The notes: generated by a model from the letters alone, not told the origin. A stretch of DNA of 64,000 nt from Solidesulfovibrio carbinoliphilus subsp. oakridgensis (GCF_000177215.2 NZ_CM001368.1:2927001-2991000), one strand, 5' to 3'; shown: positions 32,297 to 42,340, counted from the stretch's first letter. Numbers and translations are program-made.

Positions 32297-32337
32297 GCCC
32301 CCCTGACTTTGTGATTATTTTCACAATCTAGGGGGGC
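32297..32337. promoter_or_regulatory. CRP/FNR- or Rex-like palindrome nested in a larger inverted repeat
   Basis: TTGTGATTATTTTCACAA (32309-32326) is a perfect TTGTGA-N6-TCACAA palindrome. This is the CRP core, the type I recall for HcpR in Desulfovibrio, and also close to the Rex consensus TTGTGAA-N4-TTCACAA. It is flanked symmetrically by GCCCCCCT and AGGGGGGC, making a 41-base palindrome. It lies 121 bases upstream of hndA and downstream of the sigma-54-type promoter, a position suited to repression or to a second promoter. Confidence 0.65.
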
Positions 32338-32409
32338 TTACTTCCATCGGTTTGCCCAGCCTCGGCTTCGGCTGGACAAAGCCGTGTGTTCCCTAATCTG
32401 CCCCCCAGG

Positions 32410-32427
32410 CAGCAAATTCCGGGCCAA
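32410..32427 (-). promoter_or_regulatory. Sigma-54-type promoter upstream of hndA
   Basis: On the minus strand TTGGCCCGGAATTTGCTG fits TTGGCAC-N5-TTGCT with one mismatch (C for A at the -24 element). The predicted start is near 32400, giving a leader of about 224 bases that includes the 41-base palindrome. Confidence 0.45.
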
Positions 32428-32854
32428 CTATAAAAACGGAATAATTTCAGTGCGTTGTATTTTTCGGCTGGAATGGCGGTCCGGCTGCGGAGGCCGGACG
32501 GGACATCGGTGGGCGGGAGAGGCGGCGGAGACTTGGCGAGTGATTTTAAAAAGCCTTTAAAATCAGGTGTCTTGAAAGAGAAAAGACAAAGTGCGCTAGC
32601 CGGCGGGAAAAAATGGGTCAAAATGCTCCCCCTCCCGGGCGGCCCAGGCTTCTGTTTGCAGCCGTCTGCACGGTATTGGGTTTTCAGGTCCATCGTAGCA
32701 TAAACGTCTTGGAAATGCATCCCCCTTTTCGGGCGAACGCGGCCTGGGCGGGCCGGCGCGAAGGCCGGCGGCGGCGCTTGGAACGGGAAGGGGGCAGGCG
32801 TGGCGGGAAAGGAAGGGACTCCGGCCATCCCGGCAGGGCCGGGACGGCCGGGGC

Positions 32855-34633
32855 TTAGGCCAGCATGTCGTCGATGAGCTGGCGCAGGTCGGCGGCCTGG
32901 CCGGTCAGCCGGGCCACGGCCGTGTCCGATTCCTCCATGGCCGCGGCCGTGTCGAGGGAGATGCGGTGGATCGATTCCACGGTGCGGGCGATCTCCTCGG
33001 TCACGGCCGACTGCTCGTCGGCCGCCGTGGCAATGGCCTGGACCTGGTCGGCCGAGGCCGTGACCAGGCCGACGATGCCGGAGAGGGCCTCCCCGGACCG
33101 GCGGGCCAGGGTGTCGGCCGCCTCGATGGCCGTGGCCGTTTCCTGGACGCTGACCACGTGCTCCCGGGTGCCGCATTGGATGGCGGTGACGGCCTGCTCC
33201 ACCTCCTTGGTCGCGGTCATGGTCTTTTCGGCCAGCTTTCGGACCTCGTCGGCCACCACGGCGAAGCCCCGGCCGGCGTCCCCGGCCCGGGCCGCCTCGA
33301 TGGCGGCGTTTAAGGCCAGCAGGTTGGTCTGGTCCGCGATGTCGGAGATGACGTTGATGATGGCGCCAATGCCTTGGGCCTCCTGGCCAAGGGCCGTGAT
33401 GTCCTCGCGCAGGGCCCCGGCCTTGTCCCGGATCCGGCTGATCAGGGTCACGAGTTCGAGCACGGTCCTGGACCCGTCTGCGGCCTTTTGCCGGGCGTCC
33501 GTGGCCGTGTCCGCGGCCGCGGCCGCGTTTTTGGCCACCTCCATGACCACGGTGTTCATTTCGCCGATGGCCAGCGTGGTCTCCTGGGCCGCGTCCTTCT
33601 GGGTCCTGGCCCCGCCGAGGGCGAGACGGACCTTTTCGTAGAGCGCCTCCCCGGTCTGGCCCAGGTTGGCCAGCACGCCTTCCAGGGTGTGGGCGGCGGC
33701 CACCGCTCCCTCGCGCCGGGCGGCGATGGCCCCCTCCCGGGCCGACTCGGCCTCGGCCAGGCAGGTTCCGGCCCGCTCGGCCTCGCTGGCCGCCTCGCGG
33801 GTCTTCTGGTCGGCCTCGAGGATCTTCCGCTTGAGGTTGTCGACCAGGGTGCACAGGGCGTTGGCCAGGGTGGTGATTTCGTCCATGCGGCCGCCTGTCA
33901 TCCTCCGGTCCACCCGCTTGTGGATCTCCAGGCAGGCGTCCATGTCGCCCGTGGCGATGCGTTCGCTGTGCGATGACAGAAAGGCCAGCCGGTCGATGAT
34001 GGACCGCTTCATGAAAAACCACAGCGCGGCCACGAGTGCCGCCAGTCCGGCCAGGGAGAGCAGGCCCGCCTTGACCTGCGTGTTCCGCAGGGCCGCCATC
34101 TCCGGAGACACGTCCTCGGCGGTCACCAGGGCCCCGAGGACGGCCCGGCTGGCGCCGTGGCAGTGGTGGCACTCGGGCGCGTTCTTGACCGCCCGGATGG
34201 TGAGGAAGGTCGGCCGGCCGGCCACGTCTTCCAGGCTGTCGGCGTCCTGGCCCTGGCCGAGGGCCTGGTCCAGGAGCGCGGCCAGGCCCGGGTCGGCCAC
34301 GGTGTCGGTCAGCCGCCGGCCCAGGGCGGCCGGGTCCGTGCCGTAGGTCACCGACCCTCGGAAGTCGGTCAGAAAGACCCGGGACTTGTCGCCGGCGGCG
34401 GCGATCTTGGCGAACTGGGCCGTGGTCCCCTCGTTGTCGCCAAGGACCATGGGTTCGTTGACCACCAGGGAGGTGAGGGTGGCCGCGCGCATGGCCGCCT
34501 CCCGGGTGCGGCCCACGGCCATGTCGTGCTGCCACAGGGCGTTGGCCGCGAAAAGCCCGGCCAGGGTGGCGGTGACGACGAGGCTGACGAGGAGGAGCGC
34601 CTTGGCGCCGAGGGAATGGGTGCGTTTGGACAT
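32855..34633 (-). CDS. c-type-heme chemoreceptor (DcrA-like MCP)
   Basis: 592 residues from the ATG at 34633 (GGGAG upstream). Membrane helix about 10-33; periplasmic domain 34-187 of the DUF3365/heme type with one c-heme motif CHHCH at 155-159; second helix about 188-207; HAMP 209-265; then the cytoplasmic methyl-accepting coiled coil with the conserved hairpin [38 protein letters not shown]. It resembles D. vulgaris DcrA, a heme-containing receptor proposed to sense oxygen or redox potential. The preceding gene on the same strand, 110 bases away, encodes a tetraheme cytochrome. Confidence 0.9.
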   Translation of the reverse strand: MSKRTHSLGAKALLLVSLVVTATLAGLFAANALWQHDMAVGRTREAAMRAATLTSLVVNEPMVLGDNEGTTAQFAKIAAAGDKSRVFLTDFRGSVTYGTDPAALGRRLTDTVADPGLAALLDQALGQGQDADSLEDVAGRPTFLTIRAVKNAPECHHCHGASRAVLGALVTAEDVSPEMAALRNTQVKAGLLSLAGLAALVAALWFFMKRSIIDRLAFLSSHSERIATGDMDACLEIHKRVDRRMTGGRMDEITTLANALCTLVDNLKRKILEADQKTREAASEAERAGTCLAEAESAREGAIAARREGAVAAAHTLEGVLANLGQTGEALYEKVRLALGGARTQKDAAQETTLAIGEMNTVVMEVAKNAAAAADTATDARQKAADGSRTVLELVTLISRIRDKAGALREDITALGQEAQGIGAIINVISDIADQTNLLALNAAIEAARAGDAGRGFAVVADEVRKLAEKTMTATKEVEQAVTAIQCGTREHVVSVQETATAIEAADTLARRSGEALSGIVGLVTASADQVQAIATAADEQSAVTEEIARTVESIHRISLDTAAAMEESDTAVARLTGQAADLRQLIDDMLA

Positions 34634-34743
34634 GGTGCGTCTCCCGGGCGGATCGGGTCCTGGTGGCGGTTGGGATGGCCGGCCCTGGTCGTCTCGGCCC
34701 CGGCGGCGGCGGCCGGAAACGCCGCCGGGCCTGGACGTCCGCG

Positions 34744-35214
34744 TCAGTGGGCCCCGGCCCGCAGGAGCGGCTTGAAGCCGAAGGCGCGGACCCGGGTGGC
34801 GTTGTGGCACCCCTGGCAGTCGGCCACGGAAAGCTTGCCCTTGATGGCTGCCGGATCGCCGGTGGCGGCGTGGACCGAGCCCGGGCCGTGGCAGACCTCG
34901 CAGCCGGCGTCGGCCAGCTCCGGCGTGGCCGAAAGGCTCGTGAAGCCGCCGGGCCGGCCGTAGCCCGTGGCATGGCAGGCAAAGCAGCCGGCCAGCTCCT
35001 CCGGGGTCAGGCTTTTGGCCATGAGCCTGACACTCCGGGACGAATGGGCCTTTTTGGAATGCTTGCTGTAGGCGTCGTACTCGGCGGCGTGGCACCCGGC
35101 GCAGGCGGCGTTGCCGACATAGCGGGCCTCGTCGCACCGGCCCTCGCCGGCAAACCGGAAGCAACAAACGGCCAGGGTCGCGGCCAGAACGCGGAAAACG
35201 GATCGCCATGCCAT
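34744..35214 (-). CDS. Periplasmic tetraheme cytochrome c
   Basis: 156 residues with an N-terminal signal peptide (about 1-27) and four CxxCH motifs: CAGCH (38-42), CFACH (77-81), CEVCH (105-109) and CQGCH (133-137). The spacing and the CHGPGSVH sequence after the third heme resemble the cytochrome c554/multiheme NapC-NrfH partner type. Several further histidines ([13 protein letters not shown], final GAH) could be distal ligands. Its position just upstream of the heme chemoreceptor gene suggests a shared redox-sensing or electron-donor role, which is inference. Confidence 0.88.
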   Translation of the reverse strand: MAWRSVFRVLAATLAVCCFRFAGEGRCDEARYVGNAACAGCHAAEYDAYSKHSKKAHSSRSVRLMAKSLTPEELAGCFACHATGYGRPGGFTSLSATPELADAGCEVCHGPGSVHAATGDPAAIKGKLSVADCQGCHNATRVRAFGFKPLLRAGAH

Positions 35215-35590
35215 GTCCGTGCTCCTTGGGGCGGCGAAGCGGGGCGGCCGGCAAAGAGGCGGCCCGCGCCTCGCTTGCGGTGGAAACCCGCGCGTTCCTG
35301 GCCGGGGCCGGGGTCACGCGGGGCGGTTGTTTTCGTGATAACCAAGAGCAAGATGCATACCGGAAGCCCGGTTTCGGCCGCGTTTGGCGGCAGGCGGGCC
35401 AGGGGCGGGCAGGGGGCGGGGACGCGGCGCGGCGGCCGGCTTTAGAGGGCCGTAAATACTGAATATATTCTTGCGATGGGTCCGGAGGCGGCGAGGGGGC
35501 CGGGGACAACGGCCGGGGAGCCGGGCCGCGGGCCGGGAAGGGCGGGGGGCGGGGTGTGACCTTTTGCCTCAAACCCGCCGCCATGGTGGG
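35215..35590. other. Intergenic region, promoter of the cytochrome gene
   Basis: GC-rich with two AT-richer patches: around 35330-35360 (possible leftward promoter of the cytochrome) and 35448-35474 (ATACTGAATATATTC, containing the palindrome GAATATATTC). No gene or strong terminator recognised. Confidence 0.4.
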
Positions 35591-36919
35591 TCAGATGATA
35601 TTGTACTCGCGGATCTTGCGGTAGAGCGTCTTGCGGGAGATGCCAAGGGCGGTGGCGGCCAGGGTCCGGTTGTTGCCGAAGCAGGCCAGGACCTTGCCGA
35701 TGTGCTCGCGTTCCACGGCCTCAAGCGACAGGAAGTCGTGGTCGCCCTCGGCCTGGAGCGAAAGCTCGCGGGGCAGGGCGTTTTCCGTGATGACCCCGGC
35801 CTCGGACAGGATGACCCCGCGTTCGATGACGTTTCGAAGCTCCCGGATGTTGCCGGGCCACTGGTAGTTGATGAGGCACGACATGGCCCGGTCGGAAATG
35901 CGGTAGGTGCCGCCGGCCTGAACCCGGTCCAGGAAATAATCGACCAGCAGCGGGATGTCCTCCTTGCGTTCGCGCAGGGGAGGCAGCTCGATGTTGAAGA
36001 CGTTGATGCGGTGGAAAAGGGCCTCGTGGAACCGGCCGGCCTCGGCCTCCTTGGCCAGGTTGCGGTTGGTGGCGAAAAGCAGGCGCAGGTCGGTGGTCCG
36101 CTCGTCCTTGTCCCCGACCCGGCGGTAGGTCTTGTTCTCGAGGGTGCGCAGGAGCGAGGCCTGGACCTCCATGGGCAGCTCGCCGATCTCGTCGAGAAAA
36201 AGCGTGCCCTTGTTGGCAAAGGTCATGAGCCCTTCGCGGTTCTCGGTGGCCCCGGTGAAGGCGCCCTTGACGTAGCCGAAGAGTTCGCTACGGGCCAGCT
36301 CCTTTTGCAGGGTGGCGCAGTTCTTTATGACATACGGCTTGTCGGCCCGGCGGGACAGGGCCTGGATGGCCGTGGCCGCCACCTCCTTGCCGGACCCGGA
36401 TTCGCCGGTAATGAGGACCGGCACGTCGGTGGGGGCGACTTTTTCGATGAGAAACCGGATCTGCTTGACCGCCGCCGAGTTGCCGACGATCTGCTGGGGC
36501 TGGTTCCGGCTCTGGGCGTGTTTGAGCTGGCGGTTCTCGAACCGCAGGCAGGCCCGCTGGTAGGCCCGCTCGACGATGAGCTCCAGCTCCTCGAGGTTGA
36601 ACGGCTTGGTGATGTAGTCGTAGGCCCCGAGCTTCATGGCCTCGACCGCGCTGTCGATGTTGCCGTGACCGGTGATGATGATGACCTCGACGTCGGGCAT
36701 GTGCTGGCGGATTTCGACCAGGAGGTCGAGGCCGTCGGCGTCGGGCAGGCGCAGGTCGAGGACCACCACTTCGTAGGTGTTGCGCCGGGTCATCTCGCGG
36801 GCCTGGTGGGCGGTTTCCGCGGCCGTGACCGTGCGGGCCGGGGAGGACAGCTCCTTTTTGAGCAACTTGCCGATGGAGGGCTCGTCGTCAACCACCAAAA
36901 CGGAATAGGGGCTGGTCAC
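35591..36919 (-). CDS. Sigma-54-dependent response regulator (NtrC family)
   Basis: 442 residues. Receiver domain with DDE at 11-13, D55 and K in TKPFNLEE; AAA+ domain with GESGSGKE, GAFTGA, GTLFLDEIGEL and ATNRNL; C-terminal Fis-type helix-turn-helix (NNRTLAATALGISRKTLYRKIREY). The ATG overlaps the stop of the kinase gene (ATGA), so the kinase encoded immediately upstream is its partner. Likely targets are sigma-54 promoters, possibly that of the operon's own alcohol dehydrogenase. Confidence 0.95.
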   Translation of the reverse strand: MTSPYSVLVVDDEPSIGKLLKKELSSPARTVTAAETAHQAREMTRRNTYEVVVLDLRLPDADGLDLLVEIRQHMPDVEVIIITGHGNIDSAVEAMKLGAYDYITKPFNLEELELIVERAYQRACLRFENRQLKHAQSRNQPQQIVGNSAAVKQIRFLIEKVAPTDVPVLITGESGSGKEVAATAIQALSRRADKPYVIKNCATLQKELARSELFGYVKGAFTGATENREGLMTFANKGTLFLDEIGELPMEVQASLLRTLENKTYRRVGDKDERTTDLRLLFATNRNLAKEAEAGRFHEALFHRINVFNIELPPLRERKEDIPLLVDYFLDRVQAGGTYRISDRAMSCLINYQWPGNIRELRNVIERGVILSEAGVITENALPRELSLQAEGDHDFLSLEAVEREHIGKVLACFGNNRTLAATALGISRKTLYRKIREYNII

Positions 36920-38130
36920 GATGTTTTATCCGGATTGACCGGGAACTTCACGGTGAAGACCGCGCCCTGGCCGGGCTGGCTTTTGACCGTGATGTCCCCG
37001 TGGTGTTTCTGGACGATGGACATGCATGTGGAGAGGCCGATGCCGATGCCCTTGCCCGCCCGTTTGGTGGTGAAAAAGGGTTCGAAGAGCTTGTCCATGT
37101 GTTCGGCCCGGATGCCGTAGCCCGAGTCTTCCACGGACAGGCAGACCGACTCCGGGACGGACTGGAAGGTGGTGATGACGATGCGGCCGGGCCCGGCGAT
37201 GGCGTCCATGGCGTTGACGAGGAGGTTCAGCATCACCTGCTTGATCTGGTGTTCGTCGCCGAGGACCTTGGGCAGGCTTTCGCACAGGTCCACGCGCACG
37301 GTGATCTTGGCCTGGTTGCGCTGTTTGAGGTGGCTGCGCAGGAGTTTCAGCGTATCCTCGACCACGGCGTTCAGGCTCACCGGGGAAAAGCTCACGGTCT
37401 TGTGCCGGGAAAAGGTGAGCAGCGTAGTCACGATGTCCTGGCAGCGGCGGCATTCGAGGAGGATGGTGCTGACGTAGTCCTCCACGTCTTCCATGACGCC
37501 CGGGTCCACCTTTTCGCGCAGGGCCGGCAGGCGGCGGCGCAGGCCCTCGGCAAAGCCGAAGATGGCGGTCAGCGGGTTGTTGACCTCATGGGCCACGCCC
37601 GTGGCCAGCATGCCGATGGTGGCCATCTTCTCGGCCTGGTAGAACTTGGCCTGGTATTCCTTCTCCCGGGTCACGTCGCGCTTGAAGACCAGGATGTGGC
37701 TCTCGGGATCGTCCGGGTGGCGGATGGGGGAGGCCACCATCTCGTATTGGATGTTTTTTCCGCCGATCTTGAAAATGGCCGTCTCCCGGCAGATGTCGCC
37801 CGTGGCAAAGGACTTGCTGGCCGGGCACTCGGGGCAGGGGGTGTCCTGGTTGCGGAAGATCTTGTAGCAGAACTGCCCTTCCGGGGCCGGCTGCGGGAAG
37901 GTCTGGCGGAAGACGTGGTTGACCGACAGGATGCGCAGGTCGGGCGCGAGGACCATCATGATGTCCGTTATGCCGTCGAGGATGGCCGCGATTTCGCGGC
38001 GGCGCTGGGAGGACTGGGCGTTGGCGTCTTTTAAGGCCTCGATGGTCTGGCGCAGCTCCTGGAAAAATCCGAGCTTGCTGTGCTCGATGCCGATGAGGTC
38101 CTCGAGGGACGGGGCGCGCCAGGGCGTCAC
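36916..38130 (-). CDS. PAS-domain sensor histidine kinase
   Basis: 404 residues from a GTG at 38130 that overlaps the alcohol dehydrogenase stop (GTGA) and has AGGAGG upstream; longer frames would run through that gene. A coiled coil (about 15-50) precedes a PAS domain (about 46-155) with cysteines 88, 99, 102 and 114 (CYKIF...CPECPA...GDIC), a pattern that could bind metal or form disulfides. Then come H181 in GVAHEVNNPLTAIFGF, the N box NLLVNAMDAI, G1 DSGYGI, the F box FEPFFTTK and G2 GKGIGIGLST. No membrane helices, so it senses a cytoplasmic signal. Confidence 0.92.
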   Translation of the reverse strand: MTPWRAPSLEDLIGIEHSKLGFFQELRQTIEALKDANAQSSQRRREIAAILDGITDIMMVLAPDLRILSVNHVFRQTFPQPAPEGQFCYKIFRNQDTPCPECPASKSFATGDICRETAIFKIGGKNIQYEMVASPIRHPDDPESHILVFKRDVTREKEYQAKFYQAEKMATIGMLATGVAHEVNNPLTAIFGFAEGLRRRLPALREKVDPGVMEDVEDYVSTILLECRRCQDIVTTLLTFSRHKTVSFSPVSLNAVVEDTLKLLRSHLKQRNQAKITVRVDLCESLPKVLGDEHQIKQVMLNLLVNAMDAIAGPGRIVITTFQSVPESVCLSVEDSGYGIRAEHMDKLFEPFFTTKRAGKGIGIGLSTCMSIVQKHHGDITVKSQPGQGAVFTVKFPVNPDKTS

Positions 38131-39269
38131 CAGGCCTCCTGGCAGACGCCAAGGAGCGATTCCCAGCTGGCCGGCCGGGGATTGGTCAGGGTGCAGGCGT
38201 CGTTGACCGCCGTCTTGGCGATGGTTTCCAGACAGCTGCTGTCCGGCAGGATGTCCCGCAGCCGGACCGGCACGTTGAAGTCCCCGAAAAACCGCTCCAG
38301 CCAGTCGATGCCGGCCAGGGCGATGTATTCCGAGGAGCACATGCGCGGGCCGCACACGATCCGGCCGATGGCGGCCAGCTTGTCCACGCCCGCCGGGAGG
38401 TTGAACCGCATGACCGGCGGCAGGAGGATCGGATGGACGAGGCCGTGGAGCACGTCGAACATGCCGCCGAGGGAATGGGCCAGGGAGTGGCCGATGCCAA
38501 GCCCGGCGTTGGAAAAGGACATGCCGGCGGCCGTGGCCGCGATGCTCAGGTTTTCGAGCGCCTCGATGGACCGGTCGTTTAGGGCCGGGCGCAGGTTCTG
38601 GGCGATCAACCGGATGGCTTTCAAGGCCTGGAGCTCGGTGAAGGGCGAAGACAAGAGCGACAGGTAGGATTCCACGGCGTGGGCAAAGGCGTCGATGGCC
38701 GAGGCGATAATCAGCTCTTCGCTCTTGGTGAGTAAGACCAGCGGGTCGATGATGGAAATATTGGGCACGAGCGACCGGCTGATGATCGACATCTTCACCT
38801 GCCGGGCCACGTCGGTGATGATGCAGAACTGGGAGATGTCCGAGCCCGAGCCGGCGGTTGTCGGCAGAAAGATCATGGGGGGCAGGGGCCGCATGATCCG
38901 GTTGGCCCCTTCGTAGTCGCTGATCCGTCCGCCGTTGCCGACGATGGTGGCGATGCCCTTGGCCGCGTCCATGGGGCTGCCGCCGCCGACCGCGATGATG
39001 ACGTCGGCCCGCTCGCGCACGTAGATTTCCGCGCCGTCGTGAACCTGATAGTCGCGGGGATTGGAATTGACGGCGTCGTAGTAGACCCACTCCAGGCCGT
39101 TGTCGCGCAGGATCTCCATGATCCGATCGACCCAGCCGGCCCCGACCAGGCCCTGGTCGCTGACCAGGAGCACACGCCGGCCGCCGAGGCGCTTGGCGCA
39201 GGAAGCCAGGTGGACGATGCTTCCCCGGCCGAAGATGATCTCCGGAATGGCGAATTTGCTGATCCGCAT
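38127..39269 (-). CDS. Iron-containing alcohol dehydrogenase
   Basis: 380 residues from the ATG at 39269 (AAGGAG upstream), typical group III Fe-ADH length. NAD-binding GGGSPMDAAKG; metal-site motifs DAFAHAVESYLS (Asp and first His), GHSLAHSLGG and HGLVHPILLP (remaining histidines). It interconverts a primary alcohol and its aldehyde with NAD(H) in the cytoplasm; ethanol is a common substrate in Desulfovibrio. The aldehyde product could feed the Mop aldehyde oxidoreductase of this chromosome region. First gene of an operon with the kinase and regulator; divergent from tetR. Confidence 0.92.
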   Translation of the reverse strand: MRISKFAIPEIIFGRGSIVHLASCAKRLGGRRVLLVSDQGLVGAGWVDRIMEILRDNGLEWVYYDAVNSNPRDYQVHDGAEIYVRERADVIIAVGGGSPMDAAKGIATIVGNGGRISDYEGANRIMRPLPPMIFLPTTAGSGSDISQFCIITDVARQVKMSIISRSLVPNISIIDPLVLLTKSEELIIASAIDAFAHAVESYLSLLSSPFTELQALKAIRLIAQNLRPALNDRSIEALENLSIAATAAGMSFSNAGLGIGHSLAHSLGGMFDVLHGLVHPILLPPVMRFNLPAGVDKLAAIGRIVCGPRMCSSEYIALAGIDWLERFFGDFNVPVRLRDILPDSSCLETIAKTAVNDACTLTNPRPASWESLLGVCQEAW

Positions 39270-39666
39270 GGCGCTCCTTGGGGGTGGGGCGGACAGGATC
39301 CCGGCGCTCCCGGCGGCAACACGCCAGCGCAGGGGCCCGGGGGCCGGCCGGTCTCCGTCCGCTGGAGCCGCTCCCCGTGTACCGGGCCGCCGCCGGCCGG
39401 CAGGGGCAACCTTGCGGGAGATCAGGCACGATTCTCGTCGGTTGGAAAGTATAACGCCGCCATCCAAAAGGTCAAGCGGGCCGGGCGTCGGGCAGGCCGG
39501 GGCGGGCCATTCGCGCCCCCCGAAACGAGGAGGGAAAAAGGCGCACCCGCAGGCGCGAAGGGGCAATCGGTATCGTTGCAACGATAAAGGACGCGCAAAA
39601 GAGTTGCCAGCCGAAGGCGTCCGGGATAGATACCGACTGAACAGCCATTCAAGAAGAGGTGGCCCC
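39270..39666. other. Divergent promoter region between adh operon and tetR
   Basis: About 400 bases without a gene. The main feature is the 16-bp perfect palindrome at 39571-39586, with nearby half-site-like ATCGGTATCG (39566-39575) and GATACCGA (39630-39637). Promoters for both directions should lie here. Confidence 0.5.
39571..39586. promoter_or_regulatory. Probable TetR operator
   Basis: TATCGTTGCAACGATA is a perfect 16-bp palindrome, 81 bases before the TetR-type gene, in the space shared with the divergent alcohol dehydrogenase operon. Length and symmetry suit a TetR dimer. Confidence 0.6.
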
Positions 39667-40263
39667 GTGGAAGCCAAGATCAACGCCATTGTCGCGGCCG
39701 CGAGCAGACTCTTTGCGGCCAACGGCTTCGACGCCACTTCCGTCCACGACATCGCGGCCCAGGCCGGGGTGGCGGCGGGCACGATCATCTATCATTTCAA
39801 GTCCAAGAAAAATCTTCTCTTCATCATCGCCCGCCAGGCCCTGTCCGGACTCTTGCGGGCCCTGGGCAGGGAAGCCGCGGCCGCGGCCGAGCCCTGGACG
39901 GCCTTGCAAGCCATGGCCCGGGCCTTTTTCCGCCATGTCCGCGACAACCGCGACGCCTTTGGCGTCCTCTTCCGGGACGACCCCTTTCTGCGCTTCGACC
40001 TCGACCGCCATCCCATGGCCGACCTGGCCATGCTGGAGCGGCGGTGCGCCGAACTGATCGGCCTGGAACTTGAACGAGGATTCAGCTCGGGAGTCTTCCA
40101 CGAGGTGCCGGTGGCGGAGACCACGCGCGTCATCCGGGGCCTGTGGCTCGGTTGCGCCCAGACCCTGGTCCGGGACCCGTCCCTGGCCGATCCCACGGCC
40201 GAGGTGGTGGCCTTCATGGCCGGCCGGCTTTTGGCCGGCCGGGGCGGGTGCCCGGAAGGATGA
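39667..40263 (+). CDS. TetR-family transcriptional regulator
   Basis: 198 residues from a GTG with GAGG seven bases upstream. N-terminal helix-turn-helix: INAIVAAASRLFAANGFDATSVHDIAAQAGVAAGTIIYHFKSKKNLL; the rest is the helical ligand-binding/dimer domain. It probably represses itself and the divergent alcohol dehydrogenase/kinase/regulator operon through the palindrome between them, giving that operon both a repressor and a sigma-54 activator. Confidence 0.92.
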   Translation: MEAKINAIVAAASRLFAANGFDATSVHDIAAQAGVAAGTIIYHFKSKKNLLFIIARQALSGLLRALGREAAAAAEPWTALQAMARAFFRHVRDNRDAFGVLFRDDPFLRFDLDRHPMADLAMLERRCAELIGLELERGFSSGVFHEVPVAETTRVIRGLWLGCAQTLVRDPSLADPTAEVVAFMAGRLLAGRGGCPEG

Positions 40264-40432
40264 GGGCGCTTGACGGTTTTTCTATGGCAAATAGAGGTTT
40301 ATGGTGTGACGGTTCTTGTCGGTGCGGCCCAGGAACGGCCGTGTCAGGGACGGGCGGTGGCCGGCGGCGGGCGAAGCGGCCGCTGCCGAAACATGGGTCC
40401 GCAACGGGTGTTGCAAGGCAAGGAGGCTTTCC

Positions 40433-42340
40433 ATGCAGTGGTTTTACGACATGCGGGTCGGGTCGAAGCTCATTATGGCCTTTATTCTCATGGCGGCCAT
40501 CACGGCGGTGGTGGGGTACCTCGGCATCGACAAGATGGGCGTTATAAGCGGCATGGCCGACGATATGTACGCCAAGGAGCTCCTCGGCGTATCGTATGTC
40601 AAGGAAGCCAATATCAATCTCGTCTACCTCGACCGGGCCACGAAAAATCTGCTTCTGGCCTCATCGGAAGCCGATCGCAGCAAGTACCAGGAAGGGATCG
40701 CCAAATATCGGCTGGAATACCAGAGACAGCTCGACCTGGCCCGGCCGCTTTTTTACACCGACAAGGGAAAGGAGCTCCTGGCCAAGCTTGGCCGGGCCTG
40801 GGACGAATACCAGCCCCTCCTCAACAGGATCGTCGAAATCGCCAAGAACGAAGACCTTGCGGCCAAGCGGGACTCCGTGGATCTGTCCATGGGCCAGGGG
40901 CGTGAGAAGATCAACGTCATCGACGATGCCCTGACCGAACTGACCAGGGTCAAGGAAGCCAACGCCAAAAGCTATGCGGACCTGACCACCCAGATCTACG
41001 ACAGCAGCCGCCTGCTCCTGCTCGGCATCATCGCGGGCAGCGTGCTTTTGGGGTTGGGCCTTGGCATTTTCATCGCCCGGATCATCAGCCGTCCCCTGAA
41101 CCGGAGCGTGGCCTTTGCCAACGCCCTGGCCAAGGGCGACACGGGCCAGTCCCTGGACATCCACCAGAAGGACGAGGTGGGTGTCCTGTGCGACGCCCTG
41201 CGGTCCGTGGCCAAGGCCGAGGCCGACGTGGCCGAAACCGTCTCGCGCATGGCCCAGGGCGACCTGGAAGTGACGATCACCCCCCGGTCCCAGGCCGACG
41301 TTCTTCTCTCGTCCCTGGGCGGGCTGCTGGCCGCGGACCGGACCGTGGCCGCCCTGGCCGTCAAGCTGGCCGAGGGCGACCTGCGGGTGGAAGTCCGGGA
41401 GCGGTCCGAACAGGACGGCCTGATGCTCGCGCTCAAGGAAATGGTCGGCCGGCTGGTGTCGGTGGTCCAGGAGGTCCAGTCCGGGGCCGAGAATGTGGCC
41501 TCCGGGGCCCAGGAGATGAGCGCCTCCTCCGAATCCCTGTCCCAGGGCGCCTCCGAGCAGGCCTCGGCCGTGGAGGAGAGTTCCTCGTCCATGGAGGAGA
41601 TGAGCGCGGCCATCAACCAGAACGCGGACAACGCCCGCCAGACCGAGGGACTGGCCCGCAAGGCCGCCGAGGACGCCAAGGAATCGGGCGGCGCCATGAC
41701 CCGGACCGTGGCCGCCATGCGCGACATCGCGGCCAAGATCTCGATCATCGAGGAAATCGCCCGGCAGACGGATCTCTTGGCCCTCAATGCCGCCATCGAG
41801 GCGGCCCGGGCCGGGGAGCAGGGCCGGGGCTTCGCGGTGGTGGCCTCGGAGGTCCGCAAGCTGGCCGAACGCAGCCAGGCCGCGGCCGCCGAGATCAACA
41901 CCCTGTCCGCCTCCAGCCTGGCCGTGGCCGAAGGGGCCGGCAAGCTGCTCGAAAAGCTGGTGCCGGACATCTTAAAGACCTCCGATCTGGTCCAGGAGAT
42001 CGCGGCCTCGTCCACGGAACAGAGCGCCGGCGCCTCCCAGGTCAACCGGGCCCTGCAGCAGCTCGACCAGGTGGTGCAGCAAAACGCCTCGGCTTCCGAA
42101 GAGCTGGCCTCCACGGCCGAGGAGCTTTCCTCCCAGGCCGAGCAGCTCCAGGCCACCATCGGCTTTTTCCGGTTAAACGGCGGCCGGGCCGCCGTCCAGC
42201 GTCCGGTCCCGCCGGCCCGGGCCGCCAAGGCCGTGGCCGCCCGGGCCCCGGGCAAGGCCCTGCCGGCTGCCGGCCGTGGCGTGCCTTTGGACCTCGGCAA
42301 CGACCTCGGAGCCGATGACAAGCAGTTCGAACGGTTCTGA
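40433..42340 (+). CDS. Methyl-accepting chemotaxis protein with 4HB sensor and tandem HAMP units
   Basis: 635 residues from the ATG at 40433 (AAGGAGG). Membrane helices about 10-32 and 200-222 enclose a four-helix-bundle periplasmic domain (4HB_MCP type, [20 protein letters not shown]). After the second helix come the canonical HAMP ([17 protein letters not shown]) and further HAMP-like units ([34 protein letters not shown]), then the signalling coiled coil with [39 protein letters not shown]. It pairs with the CheW gene 126 bases downstream. Its signalling half is nearly identical at DNA level to the receptor at 43209-45224. Confidence 0.92.
   Translation: MQWFYDMRVGSKLIMAFILMAAITAVVGYLGIDKMGVISGMADDMYAKELLGVSYVKEANINLVYLDRATKNLLLASSEADRSKYQEGIAKYRLEYQRQLDLARPLFYTDKGKELLAKLGRAWDEYQPLLNRIVEIAKNEDLAAKRDSVDLSMGQGREKINVIDDALTELTRVKEANAKSYADLTTQIYDSSRLLLLGIIAGSVLLGLGLGIFIARIISRPLNRSVAFANALAKGDTGQSLDIHQKDEVGVLCDALRSVAKAEADVAETVSRMAQGDLEVTITPRSQADVLLSSLGGLLAADRTVAALAVKLAEGDLRVEVRERSEQDGLMLALKEMVGRLVSVVQEVQSGAENVASGAQEMSASSESLSQGASEQASAVEESSSSMEEMSAAINQNADNARQTEGLARKAAEDAKESGGAMTRTVAAMRDIAAKISIIEEIARQTDLLALNAAIEAARAGEQGRGFAVVASEVRKLAERSQAAAAEINTLSASSLAVAEGAGKLLEKLVPDILKTSDLVQEIAASSTEQSAGASQVNRALQQLDQVVQQNASASEELASTAEELSSQAEQLQATIGFFRLNGGRAAVQRPVPPARAAKAVAARAPGKALPAAGRGVPLDLGNDLGADDKQFERF

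Larger units (their letters stand above)
32177..32854. other. hnd leader and upstream region
   Basis: No protein gene. It contains the hndA leader, a 41-base palindrome around a CRP/Rex-like site (32297-32337), a sigma-54-type promoter (32410-32427), AT-rich sequence at 32430-32460, and about 350 bases of featureless GC-rich sequence down to the end of the heme chemoreceptor gene, which ends at 32855 on the same strand. Confidence 0.6.

Noticed and set aside
32328-34982. Long reading frame overlapping the heme chemoreceptor
   Set aside because: Low-complexity Arg/Gly/Pro translation, no start signal, and it shadows the receptor gene, whose CxxCH, HAMP and signalling motifs are unambiguous.
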